From positions 127,207 through 141,274 of the forward strand of contig CP070819.1 of assembly GCA_020344295.1 (NCBI GenBank): a stretch of 14,068 nt of DNA, in the 5' to 3' direction. This document shows positions 7,284-14,068 of the stretch, in pieces. Origin of the DNA: Dehalococcoidia bacterium. Its GTDB lineage: Bacteria > Chloroflexota > Dehalococcoidia > SZUA-161. Below the pieces are notes generated by a model. It worked only from the letters and a program-made list of their open reading frames with translations, searched no databases and was not told the origin of the DNA. The position numbers and the translations under genes are program-made. The number at the start of each line of letters is the position of its first letter. Position 1 is the stretch's first letter.

Positions 7284-8300
7284 ATGATTGTTGAGATGAA
7301 TACGGGGGCCACCAAAGAGCAGGTGGACCATGTCGTGGATAGAGCCCATTCTCTGGGCTTTGAGGTGCAGTTGAACATTGGTACGGAAAAGACGGTGGTG
7401 GCGATTCTGGGCAGCGATACCGGTAAGACCGATACGGATGTCTTCGCCGTGCTGCCGGGGGTGCAGAGCGTCTCGCGCGTAATGAAGCCATACAAGCTTG
7501 CCTCGCGTGAATTTCATCCCAGAGCCAGCAAAATAAACGTTTCCGGCGTGGAAATAGGAGGGCAGAGGGTCGTAATTATGGCCGGGCCCTGTGCGGTGGA
7601 GAGTGAGAAACAGCTCATGGATACCGCCAGAGCGGTGCAGAAGCTCGGTGCCTCTGTTGTGAGGGGTGGGGCTTTTAAACCGCGCACCTCACCGTTCAGC
7701 TTCCAGGGACTGGGACAAGATGCTCTGAAAATGCTCTTAAAAGTCAAATCCGATCTGGGAATACCTGTTATCACGGAAGTTATCGACATCCAGGGCATAG
7801 AACCGGTAGCTAAACACGCTGATATACTCCCGGTGGGCGCTCGCAATATGCAGAACTTCGCCTTGTTAAGGGAGTTAAGCAAACTCAAACATCCGATTCT
7901 GTTGAAAAGAGGTTTATCTGCCACAGTCACTGAATGGCTTACGGCGGCCGACTATCTGCTGGCCCAGGGTAATCGGCGGGTAATCCTCTGTGAACGCGGG
8001 ATAAGGACATTCGAAGATACGGTACGGTTCTCATTGGACATCTCCTCAATCCCGGTTATAAAGCAGGTTAGCCATCTGCCAGTAATCGTTGATCCAAGTC
8101 ATGCCGCAGGTCACTGGGCATATGTACCGAGCATTGCCAAGGCAGCGATCGCAGCCGGTGCGGATGGGATTCTTATCGAGGTCCATCCCAAGCCAGAGGA
8201 GGCGCTGGTCGACGGCCTGCAGTCGCTGGACATACCTAACTTCGAACGTTTGATGAAAGACCTGCGGCCAATAGCACAGGCTGTCGGCAGGTACGTCTAG
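7284..8300 (+). CDS. aroF: 3-deoxy-7-phosphoheptulonate (DAHP) synthase with N-terminal ferredoxin-like domain
   Basis: DAHP synthase condenses phosphoenolpyruvate and erythrose 4-phosphate, the first committed step to chorismate and the aromatic amino acids. Residues 1 to about 70 form the small ferredoxin-like regulatory domain of type I-beta enzymes, which in Thermotoga maritima mediates inhibition by tyrosine; the length (338) equals that enzyme. The barrel carries GPCAVES (101-107), RGGAFKPRTSPFSFQG (127-142), LLKRG near 206-210 and DPSHAAG (270-276). Expected metal ligands are C103, H273, E299 and D310. AGGTGAG at 7272-7278 lies 5 bases before the ATG. The downstream aminotransferase follows after 52 bases on the same strand. 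Feedback control by an aromatic amino acid is likely from the domain, although its ligand cannot be read here. Confidence 0.95.
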   Translation: MIVEMNTGATKEQVDHVVDRAHSLGFEVQLNIGTEKTVVAILGSDTGKTDTDVFAVLPGVQSVSRVMKPYKLASREFHPRASKINVSGVEIGGQRVVIMAGPCAVESEKQLMDTARAVQKLGASVVRGGAFKPRTSPFSFQGLGQDALKMLLKVKSDLGIPVITEVIDIQGIEPVAKHADILPVGARNMQNFALLRELSKLKHPILLKRGLSATVTEWLTAADYLLAQGNRRVILCERGIRTFEDTVRFSLDISSIPVIKQVSHLPVIVDPSHAAGHWAYVPSIAKAAIAAGADGILIEVHPKPEEALVDGLQSLDIPNFERLMKDLRPIAQAVGRYV

Positions 8301-8334
8301 GTTTCATGTTCTTTCTCTTCATAAGATAACTAAT

Positions 8335-8346
8335 ACTCCAGGGAGT
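8335..8346 (+). promoter_or_regulatory. Small hairpin over the aminotransferase ribosome site
   Basis: ACTC (8335-8338) can pair with GAGT (8343-8346) around a 4-base loop. The pairing includes part of GGGAG (8341-8345), the ribosome site 7 bases before the ATG. The stem is short and may have no function. Confidence 0.2.
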
Positions 8347-8352
8347 GGTGGT

Positions 8353-9540
8353 ATGGCTGTTTCAAAAAAACTGCAGCAGCAGATGATGGAGGGCGGGTGG
8401 ATCAGGAAGATGTTTGAGGAGGGGATAGCTCTCAAGAAGAAGTATGGTGAGCGCAATGTCTTCGATCTTTCTCTCGGGAATCCGGTGATCGAGCCCCCCG
8501 ACGAATTCAGGCGAGAGCTACATAAATGGGTTGAGAGTCCCGTTCCGGGGATGCACAGGTACATGCCGAACGCTGGCTATCCGGAGACACGGGAGGCAGT
8601 GGCGAAACACCTGTCTATGGGTACCGGACTGCCGTTTACTCAGAATGAAATCGTGATGACCTGCGGTGCCGCCGGCGGCCTGAATGTCGTATTGAAGGCT
8701 ATCGTCGCAGGCGGTGACGAGGTAGTTATTTTCTCCCCCTACTTCGTTGAGTACATATATTACATAGATAATCATGGAGCTCTACCTCGTGTTGTTCCAA
8801 CGGATAACGAGTTCATACCCGACATCGAGCTTCTGGAGGAGAACATAATACCTGGGACGCGGGCCGTAATCTTGAACTCGCCAAACAATCCAACAGGCGC
8901 TGTTTACGACGATGCTGTTATGCGCGGAATAGGTGAGCTGTTGGGCGTAAAACAAAAAGAATATGGAAGAGAAATATACCTGATCAGCGATGATATCTAT
9001 CGAAGGCTGGTGTACGACGGGGTGGAATGCCCCTACGTCTTTCGTTACCACAATGCATCGATAGTGGTCACATCTCACTCGAAAGACCTGGCTGTGCCCG
9101 GAGAACGCATAGGTTATATCGCCGTCAATCCCCGGTTCGAGGAGCGGGAGGAGTTGATAAATGGCCTCGTGTTCTGCAACCGCGTTCTTGGTTTTGTCAA
9201 TGCACCTGCCCTGATGCAGCATCTGGTACAGGCGCTACAGGAGGCTTCCGTAGATGTGACTCTATACGAAAAGAAAAGGGATCTGTTATACAACAGTCTG
9301 GTTGGTATGGGCTATTCTGTAGTAAAGCCGCACGGCGCCTTCTATATTTTCCCCAAATCGCCCATTGAGGATGATGTTGCTTTCGTCAAGGAACTGCAGA
9401 AGCACAATGTTCTCGTCGTACCTGGAAAGGGATTTGGGGCTCCGGGGTACTTCCGTATCTCCTACTGTCTGGAGGACTGGGTTATAGAGGGATCGCTTCC
9501 GGGATTCAGAGCCGTAGCTAAGGACTTCGGACTCTGCTAA
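8353..9540 (+). CDS. Class I/II pyridoxal-phosphate aminotransferase
   Basis: This 395-residue enzyme of the aspartate aminotransferase fold transfers an amino group between an amino acid and a 2-oxo acid. Visible signatures are the N-terminal LSLGNPVIEPP, GYPETREAVAKHL, the cofactor-stacking CGAAGGLN segment near 104-111, N179 in NSPNNPTG (175-182), D213 and Y216 in SDDIY, the PLP lysine K244 in SHSKD, R252 in GERIGY and the carboxylate-binding R368 in YFRISYC. All catalytic residues are present. The substrate cannot be read; directly after a DAHP synthase gene and facing an indolepyruvate oxidoreductase operon, an aromatic or broad-range specificity is plausible. A GGGAG at 8341-8345 supports the ATG. 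The gene ends 56 bases before the convergent ACT gene. Confidence 0.93.
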   Translation: MAVSKKLQQQMMEGGWIRKMFEEGIALKKKYGERNVFDLSLGNPVIEPPDEFRRELHKWVESPVPGMHRYMPNAGYPETREAVAKHLSMGTGLPFTQNEIVMTCGAAGGLNVVLKAIVAGGDEVVIFSPYFVEYIYYIDNHGALPRVVPTDNEFIPDIELLEENIIPGTRAVILNSPNNPTGAVYDDAVMRGIGELLGVKQKEYGREIYLISDDIYRRLVYDGVECPYVFRYHNASIVVTSHSKDLAVPGERIGYIAVNPRFEEREELINGLVFCNRVLGFVNAPALMQHLVQALQEASVDVTLYEKKRDLLYNSLVGMGYSVVKPHGAFYIFPKSPIEDDVAFVKELQKHNVLVVPGKGFGAPGYFRISYCLEDWVIEGSLPGFRAVAKDFGLC

Positions 9541-9596
9541 TAACACCTAGAGCGATATAAATCACATTTACGCTTTACAAAATACGGGGGTATTAA
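9541..9596. other. Convergent intergenic region between the two blocks
   Basis: Two transcripts meet here in 56 bases. Two weak stems can be drawn: AGCG/TAAA (9551-9561, 3-base bulge) with TTTACGCT (9567-9574), and AATAC (9581-9585) with GTATT (9590-9594) around GGGG. Neither has a proper T tract; on the minus strand the second is followed by only a few T. They may give weak termination, but no clear terminator is visible. Confidence 0.35.
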
Positions 9597-9995
9597 TCAC
9601 AGAGCTTTCAATATCTGCTCGGCTTTTTCAATATCATCTACCTTGAGTACGACCATCGCCTTGTCGCCCCCAGTCTGTTCTATGTAAGCATAACAATACT
9701 TTAGATTAACTCCGGCATCGGCCAGGGGCTTGGCTACGGTTTTCAGCAGCCCGCCGGGCACATCGGGTATCTCAGCGCTCAGTATCCAGTCCATTCTGGA
9801 GGTAAAACCGGCGTCCCGCAGCGATACCAGCCCCAGCTCGGGGTCTTCAAGTATCATACGCACTATGCCGAATTCGGCTGTGTCACTTACCGAAAGCGCG
9901 CGTATGCTGATCTTCTTCTCTTCGAGAACCTCGAGAATGGATTCAAGACGGCCGGGTTGGTTTTCCACGAATACGGAAACCTGCTGTATTCTCAC
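9597..9995 (-). CDS. Tandem ACT-domain protein, probable amino-acid sensor
   Basis: ACT domains bind small ligands, usually amino acids, and regulate partner proteins or genes. This 132-residue protein is made of two ACT units and nothing else: residues 1 to about 66 (VSVFVENQPGRLESILEVLE, the usual first strand, loop and helix) and about 67 to 132 (a second loop and helix in AEIPDVPGGLLKTVAKPLAD, then strands). No catalytic or DNA-binding part is present. It starts with GTG (9993-9995), supported by an AGGAGG-rich site 7 bases upstream. Such stand-alone tandem ACT genes are commonly found beside paaK-type ligases. Here it is the last gene of the ior-paaK operon, 44 bases after paaK, so it probably senses an aromatic amino acid and acts on the ligase or oxidoreductase (inference). 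Confidence 0.9.
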   Translation of the reverse strand: MRIQQVSVFVENQPGRLESILEVLEEKKISIRALSVSDTAEFGIVRMILEDPELGLVSLRDAGFTSRMDWILSAEIPDVPGGLLKTVAKPLADAGVNLKYCYAYIEQTGGDKAMVVLKVDDIEKAEQILKAL

Positions 9996-10039
9996 AACGA
10001 AGCTCCTCCTCTGGCTAAATGCTCCTGCGAACCGAAATG

Positions 10040-11344
10040 CTACAGTTCGCTTCGGTCCACTACACGCTTGGCTTTACCTTCGGTACGAGCGATGGTTCTG
10101 GGTTCCACGAGCTTGATGCGAGCTGAGATACCCAATACACTATCCATCTCAGCACGGAGCCGTTTCTCCAGGTCTTCCATCTTCTGAATCTCATCGGAGA
10201 AAACCGCCTCGGAGACCTCGATCCATACCTCCAGTTCGTCTGACTTAAACTGGTGCTGTCTATCTACTACTATCAGATAGTGGGGTTCCACACCCTCAAC
10301 ATCAAGAAGTACGCTCTCTATCTGTGAGGGGAAGACATTTACCCCCCGGACTATTAACATATCATCACTGCGGCCTGTAACCCGAGACATTCTAGCCAGC
10401 GTTCTGCCGCACTCACAGGGCTCTGGATTCAAGCTGACGATATCCCTTGTTCGGAACCTCAATACCGGCTGAGCTTCCTTTGTCAAAGTTGTTATTACCA
10501 GCTCACCTTCCTCCCCATAGGGGATCTGCTCTCCAGATTTGGGATTGATTATTTCCACCAGGAAGTGGTCTTCGGCAATATGCATTCCGCATTTATGTGT
10601 ACACTCCACAGACACACCCGGCCCGATGATCTCCGTTAGCCCGTAGATGTTGATGGCTGAGATGCCCATTCTTTCCTCCACATCCTTCCGCATTTGCTCG
10701 GACCAGGGCTCAGCGCCCATGAAACCTAGGCGGAGTTTGGTTTCGCGTAGGTCAACTCCCATATCCAGTGCGGTTTCACAGAGTATCAGGGCATAAGAGG
10801 GTGTGCAGGTGATAACCGTGGTCTCCAGATCTTGCAGGAGGAGGATCTGTCGTTTCGTGTTCCCACCGCTGGTTGGAATCACCGTGCAGCCAAGCCGTTC
10901 TGCACCGTAATGAAACCCGAGTCCTCCAGTGAACAGGCCGTAGCCGTAGGCATTCTGCATAACATCGTATTTCGTGGTACCACCTGCGGCTAGGGTTCGG
11001 GCCATGATCTCTGCCCAAGTATCGATATCGCCTTGGGTGTACGGCGCGATTATCGGTTTGCCAGTTGTGCCACTCGACGAGTGAATCCTTACTACCTGCT
11101 CATGGGGAACAGCCATCAACCCGAATGGATAGTTATCACGAAAGTCCAGTTTGCTCGTAAATGGCAGCTTCACTAAGTCTGCCAGGGTTTGTACGTGATC
11201 GGGTGTCACTCCCTTTTCCTTGAACGCCTGGCGGTAATAAGGAACCTTTTCATATACTTCTCTGACTTTTACCTTAAGGCGCTCCAATTGAAGCTGTTCC
11301 AGTTCTCGTCGGGGCATTTTCTCATGTTCCGGATCGCGAATCAT
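10040..11344 (-). CDS. paaK: Phenylacetate-CoA ligase family protein (aryl acetate-CoA ligase)
   Basis: PaaK-type enzymes of the ANL superfamily activate phenylacetate or related aryl acids to the acyl-adenylate and then the CoA thioester. The product is 434 residues, the family length. It starts in the family style with [15 protein letters not shown], and has the phosphate-binding loop SSSGTTGKP (89-97), YGLTE (234-238), RTRD (298-301), the hinge region GRSDDML (324-330) and the C-terminal catalytic lysine K424 in EGKAKR. Four cysteines in the C248-x3-C252 and C310-E-C312 segments could form a metal site, but this is a guess. The start is 2 bases after the iorB stop, with AAGGGG inside the end of iorB as ribosome site, so translation is probably coupled. 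The aryl substrate (phenyl-, hydroxyphenyl- or indole-acetate) is not determined. Confidence 0.94.
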   Translation of the reverse strand: MIRDPEHEKMPRRELEQLQLERLKVKVREVYEKVPYYRQAFKEKGVTPDHVQTLADLVKLPFTSKLDFRDNYPFGLMAVPHEQVVRIHSSSGTTGKPIIAPYTQGDIDTWAEIMARTLAAGGTTKYDVMQNAYGYGLFTGGLGFHYGAERLGCTVIPTSGGNTKRQILLLQDLETTVITCTPSYALILCETALDMGVDLRETKLRLGFMGAEPWSEQMRKDVEERMGISAINIYGLTEIIGPGVSVECTHKCGMHIAEDHFLVEIINPKSGEQIPYGEEGELVITTLTKEAQPVLRFRTRDIVSLNPEPCECGRTLARMSRVTGRSDDMLIVRGVNVFPSQIESVLLDVEGVEPHYLIVVDRQHQFKSDELEVWIEVSEAVFSDEIQKMEDLEKRLRAEMDSVLGISARIKLVEPRTIARTEGKAKRVVDRSEL

Positions 11345-11346
11345 CT

Positions 11347-11955
11347 CTAATTCCCCTTTGCTGGTATCATTGATTTTGCTTCACTAGCACCCTTGGTGAA
11401 AGCTTCTATGCTAGACTCCATGAATTTGGCTGGTAGTCTATGGCGCATTGTCTCAGTCCACGCTTGGGGTTCCAGTTCGAGAAATGCAGAGAGGAAGCCC
11501 AGCATCGCCATATTTACTGCCCTAGGATTTTCTACCTCCTCAGCTATCCGAGTGGCCGGTATCAGATAAATTTGATCGGTGTATTGAGCAAGGATTCCTT
11601 TAACCTCTTTCCAGTCCGGATAGGGGATTTTACCGTCGATAGCCGATATTGGGATAACGACAACGTCGGCAACGATAGCAACTCCATTCGGTTTCAGGTA
11701 TGATGCCCAGCGCGCAGCTTCAAGTTGTTCAAAGCCGAGCAGGTAGTCGACCTCGCCCTTCTTTATCATAGGTGAGAATACATGTTTGCCCCAGCGTACA
11801 TGGCTGACCACGCTACCTCCCCGCTGCGCCATTCCCAGAGAATCGGTCTTTTTCACATCGTACCCATTGTTCATACCTATCTCGGACATGCCGTCGCTAG
11901 CCAGTATAACTCCGTGACCGCCCACACCAACCATCAACACATTTACATCGTTCAT
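11347..11955 (-). CDS. iorB: Indolepyruvate:ferredoxin oxidoreductase, beta subunit
   Basis: IorB is the small subunit of the two-subunit enzyme that oxidatively decarboxylates aryl pyruvates (from Trp, Phe, Tyr) to aryl acetyl-CoA with ferredoxin as acceptor. The 202-residue product has the pyruvate-oxidoreductase gamma-type domain: VGVGGHG at 9-15, [21 protein letters not shown] at about 36-56, and a later ALDMGLE-like stretch with [12 protein letters not shown]. This subunit lacks a cofactor of its own. Its ATG overlaps the iorA TGA by 4 bases (11952-11955), a classical coupling that fits equal amounts of the two chains. paaK follows 2 bases after its TAG. Confidence 0.93.
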   Translation of the reverse strand: MNDVNVLMVGVGGHGVILASDGMSEIGMNNGYDVKKTDSLGMAQRGGSVVSHVRWGKHVFSPMIKKGEVDYLLGFEQLEAARWASYLKPNGVAIVADVVVIPISAIDGKIPYPDWKEVKGILAQYTDQIYLIPATRIAEEVENPRAVNMAMLGFLSAFLELEPQAWTETMRHRLPAKFMESSIEAFTKGASEAKSMIPAKGN

Positions 11956-13754
11956 CCCCTACCCTCCACAATTGCCTCTTGAGGGCAAACCTGGGCGCAA
12001 ACTCCGCAGGCCGCGCCGACACACAGTGCAGGATCGATACAGGCTTGTTCATCCGAGATCGTAATAGCAGGACAGCCGATGTCCAGGCAATCGAAGCAAC
12101 CTATGCACTCATCTTCATCGATCACAAAAGGGGTACCGCGCGTCTTCGATGACAAGATGCATACGCCTCTAGATATTATTACCGATGGTTCATCGTTTTC
12201 AATACTCCGCTTTAGCGTGTTTTCAATTTCCCTCAGGTTAAAAGCGTCTACAACATTGACATCTTTTATTCCGATGCCCTCCGCCAACTTTTCCAGTTTG
12301 ACTGGTTGAGCTTGTGTTCCTGTCACCGAGACGCCTGTACCGGGTTGCCCCTGCTGGCCGGTCATTGCGGTAGTTGAATTGTCCAGAATGATTACTGTCG
12401 TGTTGCCTTGGCTGTACACGATATCTATCAATCCCGTGATACCGGAGTGCATGAAAGTGGAGTCACCAAGTACGGCCACCGCCTTATTTGGTACCCCGGC
12501 CTTTTCCAGCCCCAGGGCTTGCCCGATGCTTGCACCCATGCAGGCACATGTATCCAGTGCTGAGAGGGGTGGGTATACACCCAATGTATAGCATCCGATA
12601 TCACTGGTAACTATAAACTCGCCTTTCTTCAAGCCTTTTGTAGAACTCGGGGTTAGAAATCCAAGCTTTCTAAGCACGAACTCTGTACCAACGTGCGGAC
12701 AACCGGCGCAAAGCTGCGGCCGCCGTGTCGGCAGTTGCGGAGACGGCGGTGTCTGGTGAGGAGCAGGATCAGATGGAGTTGGCAGAATGCCCGCCTCAAT
12801 AGCTGCGTTCTCGAGGATTTCGGGATTGAGCTCGCCGATTATGGGGACAAACTCTTTCCCCATAACTGGAATACCTAGACGGCGTATCTCATCCTCGATA
12901 TAGGGGTCCAATTCTTCGACCACAATCAGCTTTTCCACCTCATTGGCGAATCTGCGGATAAGTTGTTCAGGGATCGGATGGATTGTCACCAGCTTGAGGT
13001 GGGATGCGTCTCTGAAGACCTCAAGAGCATACTGATAGGCGACTCCGTTGGATATAACACCAAGCTTCCTGTCGGCCAGCAGCATCTCGTTCAGCGGAAA
13101 GTCATCCACATAGGAACGCAATTTGATGATGCGCTCCTCCATCGCCTGACGTCTGATACGGGCATTTGAGGGCACCATTACAAATTTAGCTGGCGAGCGT
13201 GTGAAGCTGGGCTCATTCAAATCAGCTTTCCGGTCCCTGTTAACATCTACAACAGTCTTGCAGTGTGATATACGGGTGGTGGAGCGCACCAGCACCGGCG
13301 TGTCGAACTGTTCGCTGATATTAAAAGCCCACTCCATCAACTCGTATGCTTCCTGGCTGTCCGTGGGCTCAAGCATCGGCACTTTGGCGAATTTAGCGAA
13401 ATGGCGGTTATCCTGCTCACCCTGAGAGCTATGCTCACCAGGATCGTCACAGGACACTATTACCAGACCGCCGACTATACCTGTGGTTGAAGCGGCAAAT
13501 AGGGGATCGGCAGCTACGTTCAGTCCTACGTGTTTCATCGATACTAAAGCACGTACGCCCGCGTATGCTGCCCCTATACCTATTTCAAGGGCAACCTTCT
13601 CATTGATCGCCCACTCGGCGTACACTCCATCCAGACGTGCTATACTCTGGAGTATTTCGGTGCTGGGTGTTCCCGGATAGGCTGTGGCTACAGCTACGCC
13701 GGCATGATATGCCCCCAGTGCTATGGCTTCATTGCCTGATAACAGCTGCTTCAT
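11952..13754 (-). CDS. iorA: Indolepyruvate:ferredoxin oxidoreductase, alpha subunit
   Basis: IorA is the large, thiamine-diphosphate and iron-sulfur subunit. The 600 residues run: an N-terminal pyrimidine-binding-like domain (GNEAIALGAYHAGV, TAYPGTPSTE and EWAINEKVALEIG, with probable TPP-activating Glu near 52), a central linker domain, CAGCPH (349-354), the TPP-binding motif from GDS (430) to DNSTTAMTG (about 458-466), and a C-terminal ferredoxin domain. That domain has C550-x2-C553-x2-C556-x4-CP and C578-x4-C583-x2-C586-x3-CP, enough for two [4Fe-4S] clusters. The ATG has GGAGG 11 bases upstream, slightly far. The gene follows livF by 43 bases. It acts in the cytosol in anaerobic amino-acid breakdown or, in reverse, aryl pyruvate synthesis; direction is not determined. 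Confidence 0.96.
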   Translation of the reverse strand: MKQLLSGNEAIALGAYHAGVAVATAYPGTPSTEILQSIARLDGVYAEWAINEKVALEIGIGAAYAGVRALVSMKHVGLNVAADPLFAASTTGIVGGLVIVSCDDPGEHSSQGEQDNRHFAKFAKVPMLEPTDSQEAYELMEWAFNISEQFDTPVLVRSTTRISHCKTVVDVNRDRKADLNEPSFTRSPAKFVMVPSNARIRRQAMEERIIKLRSYVDDFPLNEMLLADRKLGVISNGVAYQYALEVFRDASHLKLVTIHPIPEQLIRRFANEVEKLIVVEELDPYIEDEIRRLGIPVMGKEFVPIIGELNPEILENAAIEAGILPTPSDPAPHQTPPSPQLPTRRPQLCAGCPHVGTEFVLRKLGFLTPSSTKGLKKGEFIVTSDIGCYTLGVYPPLSALDTCACMGASIGQALGLEKAGVPNKAVAVLGDSTFMHSGITGLIDIVYSQGNTTVIILDNSTTAMTGQQGQPGTGVSVTGTQAQPVKLEKLAEGIGIKDVNVVDAFNLREIENTLKRSIENDEPSVIISRGVCILSSKTRGTPFVIDEDECIGCFDCLDIGCPAITISDEQACIDPALCVGAACGVCAQVCPQEAIVEGRG

Positions 13755-13776
13755 GGTTTACTAGGCCTCCACAGCC

Positions 13777-13785
13777 ATTTTATCA
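13777..13785 (-). promoter_or_regulatory. Possible extended -10 between livF and iorA
   Basis: Read on the minus strand, TGATAAAAT resembles an extended -10 (TG, one base, then TAAAAT, 5 of 6). No good -35 lies 17 bases upstream. If real it would allow ior expression apart from the transporter genes. Confidence 0.2.
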
Positions 13786-13797
13786 CGCATATACTGG

Positions 13798-14068
13798 CTA
13801 TGCTACGCTCTTACCCAGATATGCCTGTCTAACCCTGTCGTCTCCTAGAAGCTCTTTAGCGGTGCCCTCGATCGTTATTCGCCCTCTTTCCATCACATAA
13901 CCTCTGTCGGCTATCTTAAGGGCGGCATTAGCATCCTGTTCGATTAGTAGAATGGTCAAGCCTTCGTCTCTAAGCTTACCGAGAAGTTTAAGGATATCCC
14001 TTACTAACGTGGGTGCCAGTCCCAGGGAGGGCTCATCCAGCAGCAGCATACGGGGGGAGGACATCAGA
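13798..14068 (-). CDS. livF: Branched-chain amino acid ABC transporter ATP-binding protein LivF, C-terminal part
   Basis: Only about the last 90 residues are in the window; the frame continues past the edge (a CTG codon before the first ATG), so that ATG at 14064 is internal. The piece reads LMSSPRMLLLDEPSLGLAP, giving Walker B and the D-loop of an ABC ATPase, then the switch region LLIEQDANAALKIADRGYVMERGRI with its H-loop His replaced by Asn in this alignment, as in LivF-type proteins where EQN/EQD forms are common. The end, YLGK, is typical of LivF. The ATPase would power uptake of branched-chain or other amphipathic amino acids or small acids. It lies 43 bases before iorA in the same direction, so transport and aryl-acid metabolism may share a transcript. 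Confidence 0.9.
   Translation of the reverse strand, partial: LMSSPRMLLLDEPSLGLAPTLVRDILKLLGKLRDEGLTILLIEQDANAALKIADRGYVMERGRITIEGTAKELLGDDRVRQAYLGKSVA

Noticed and set aside
6926..7495. Antisense open frame of 189 codons across the thioesterase and aroF genes
   Set aside because: It spans two real genes and their gap, has Ser/Pro-rich translation without recognisable domain.

Overview
The window looks like chromosome of an anaerobic, probably uncultured bacterium. The gene families (ClpB, a glutaredoxin-PDZ protein, FmdB, Hsp20, Lon, a beta-type DAHP synthase, indolepyruvate:ferredoxin oxidoreductase, PaaK, Liv transporter), frequent ATA isoleucine and AGG arginine codons, roughly balanced base composition and short intergenic gaps recall Dehalococcoidia (Chloroflexota). 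That placement is an inference from gene content only. I see no mobile element, CRISPR array, rRNA or tRNA.

Bases 1-9540 (all + strand). First comes a protein quality-control run: the C-terminal half of the disaggregase ClpB, a soluble glutaredoxin-PDZ fusion, an FmdB-type zinc ribbon, an Hsp20 small heat-shock protein and the ATP-dependent protease Lon. Pyruvate kinase follows, with a changed cation-site motif. After the longest gap (256 bases) come a PaaI-like hotdog thioesterase, a DAHP synthase with an N-terminal regulatory domain (entry to the shikimate pathway) and a class I aminotransferase.

Bases 9597-14068 (all - strand, converging on the first block). Read in their own direction the genes are the end of livF (cut by the window edge), iorA, iorB, paaK and a tandem-ACT protein. 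iorA and iorB overlap by 4 bases, iorB and paaK are 2 bases apart, and the other gaps are about 43-44 bases, so this looks like one operon that begins outside the window.

Together the right-hand half handles aromatic 2-oxo acids and aromatic amino acids. IorAB interconverts aryl pyruvates and aryl acetyl-CoA with ferredoxin, PaaK links aryl acetates to CoA, the ACT protein probably senses an amino acid, and the aminotransferase could join aryl pyruvates to amino acids. DAHP synthase supplies the de novo route. The set could work for catabolism (amino acid to aryl acid, with reduced ferredoxin) or assimilation (aryl acid to amino acid); the sequence does not decide which. No wholly unknown system is evident. 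The most notable points are the glutaredoxin-PDZ fusion in a proteostasis context, the altered pyruvate kinase motif and the regulated aryl-acid cluster.
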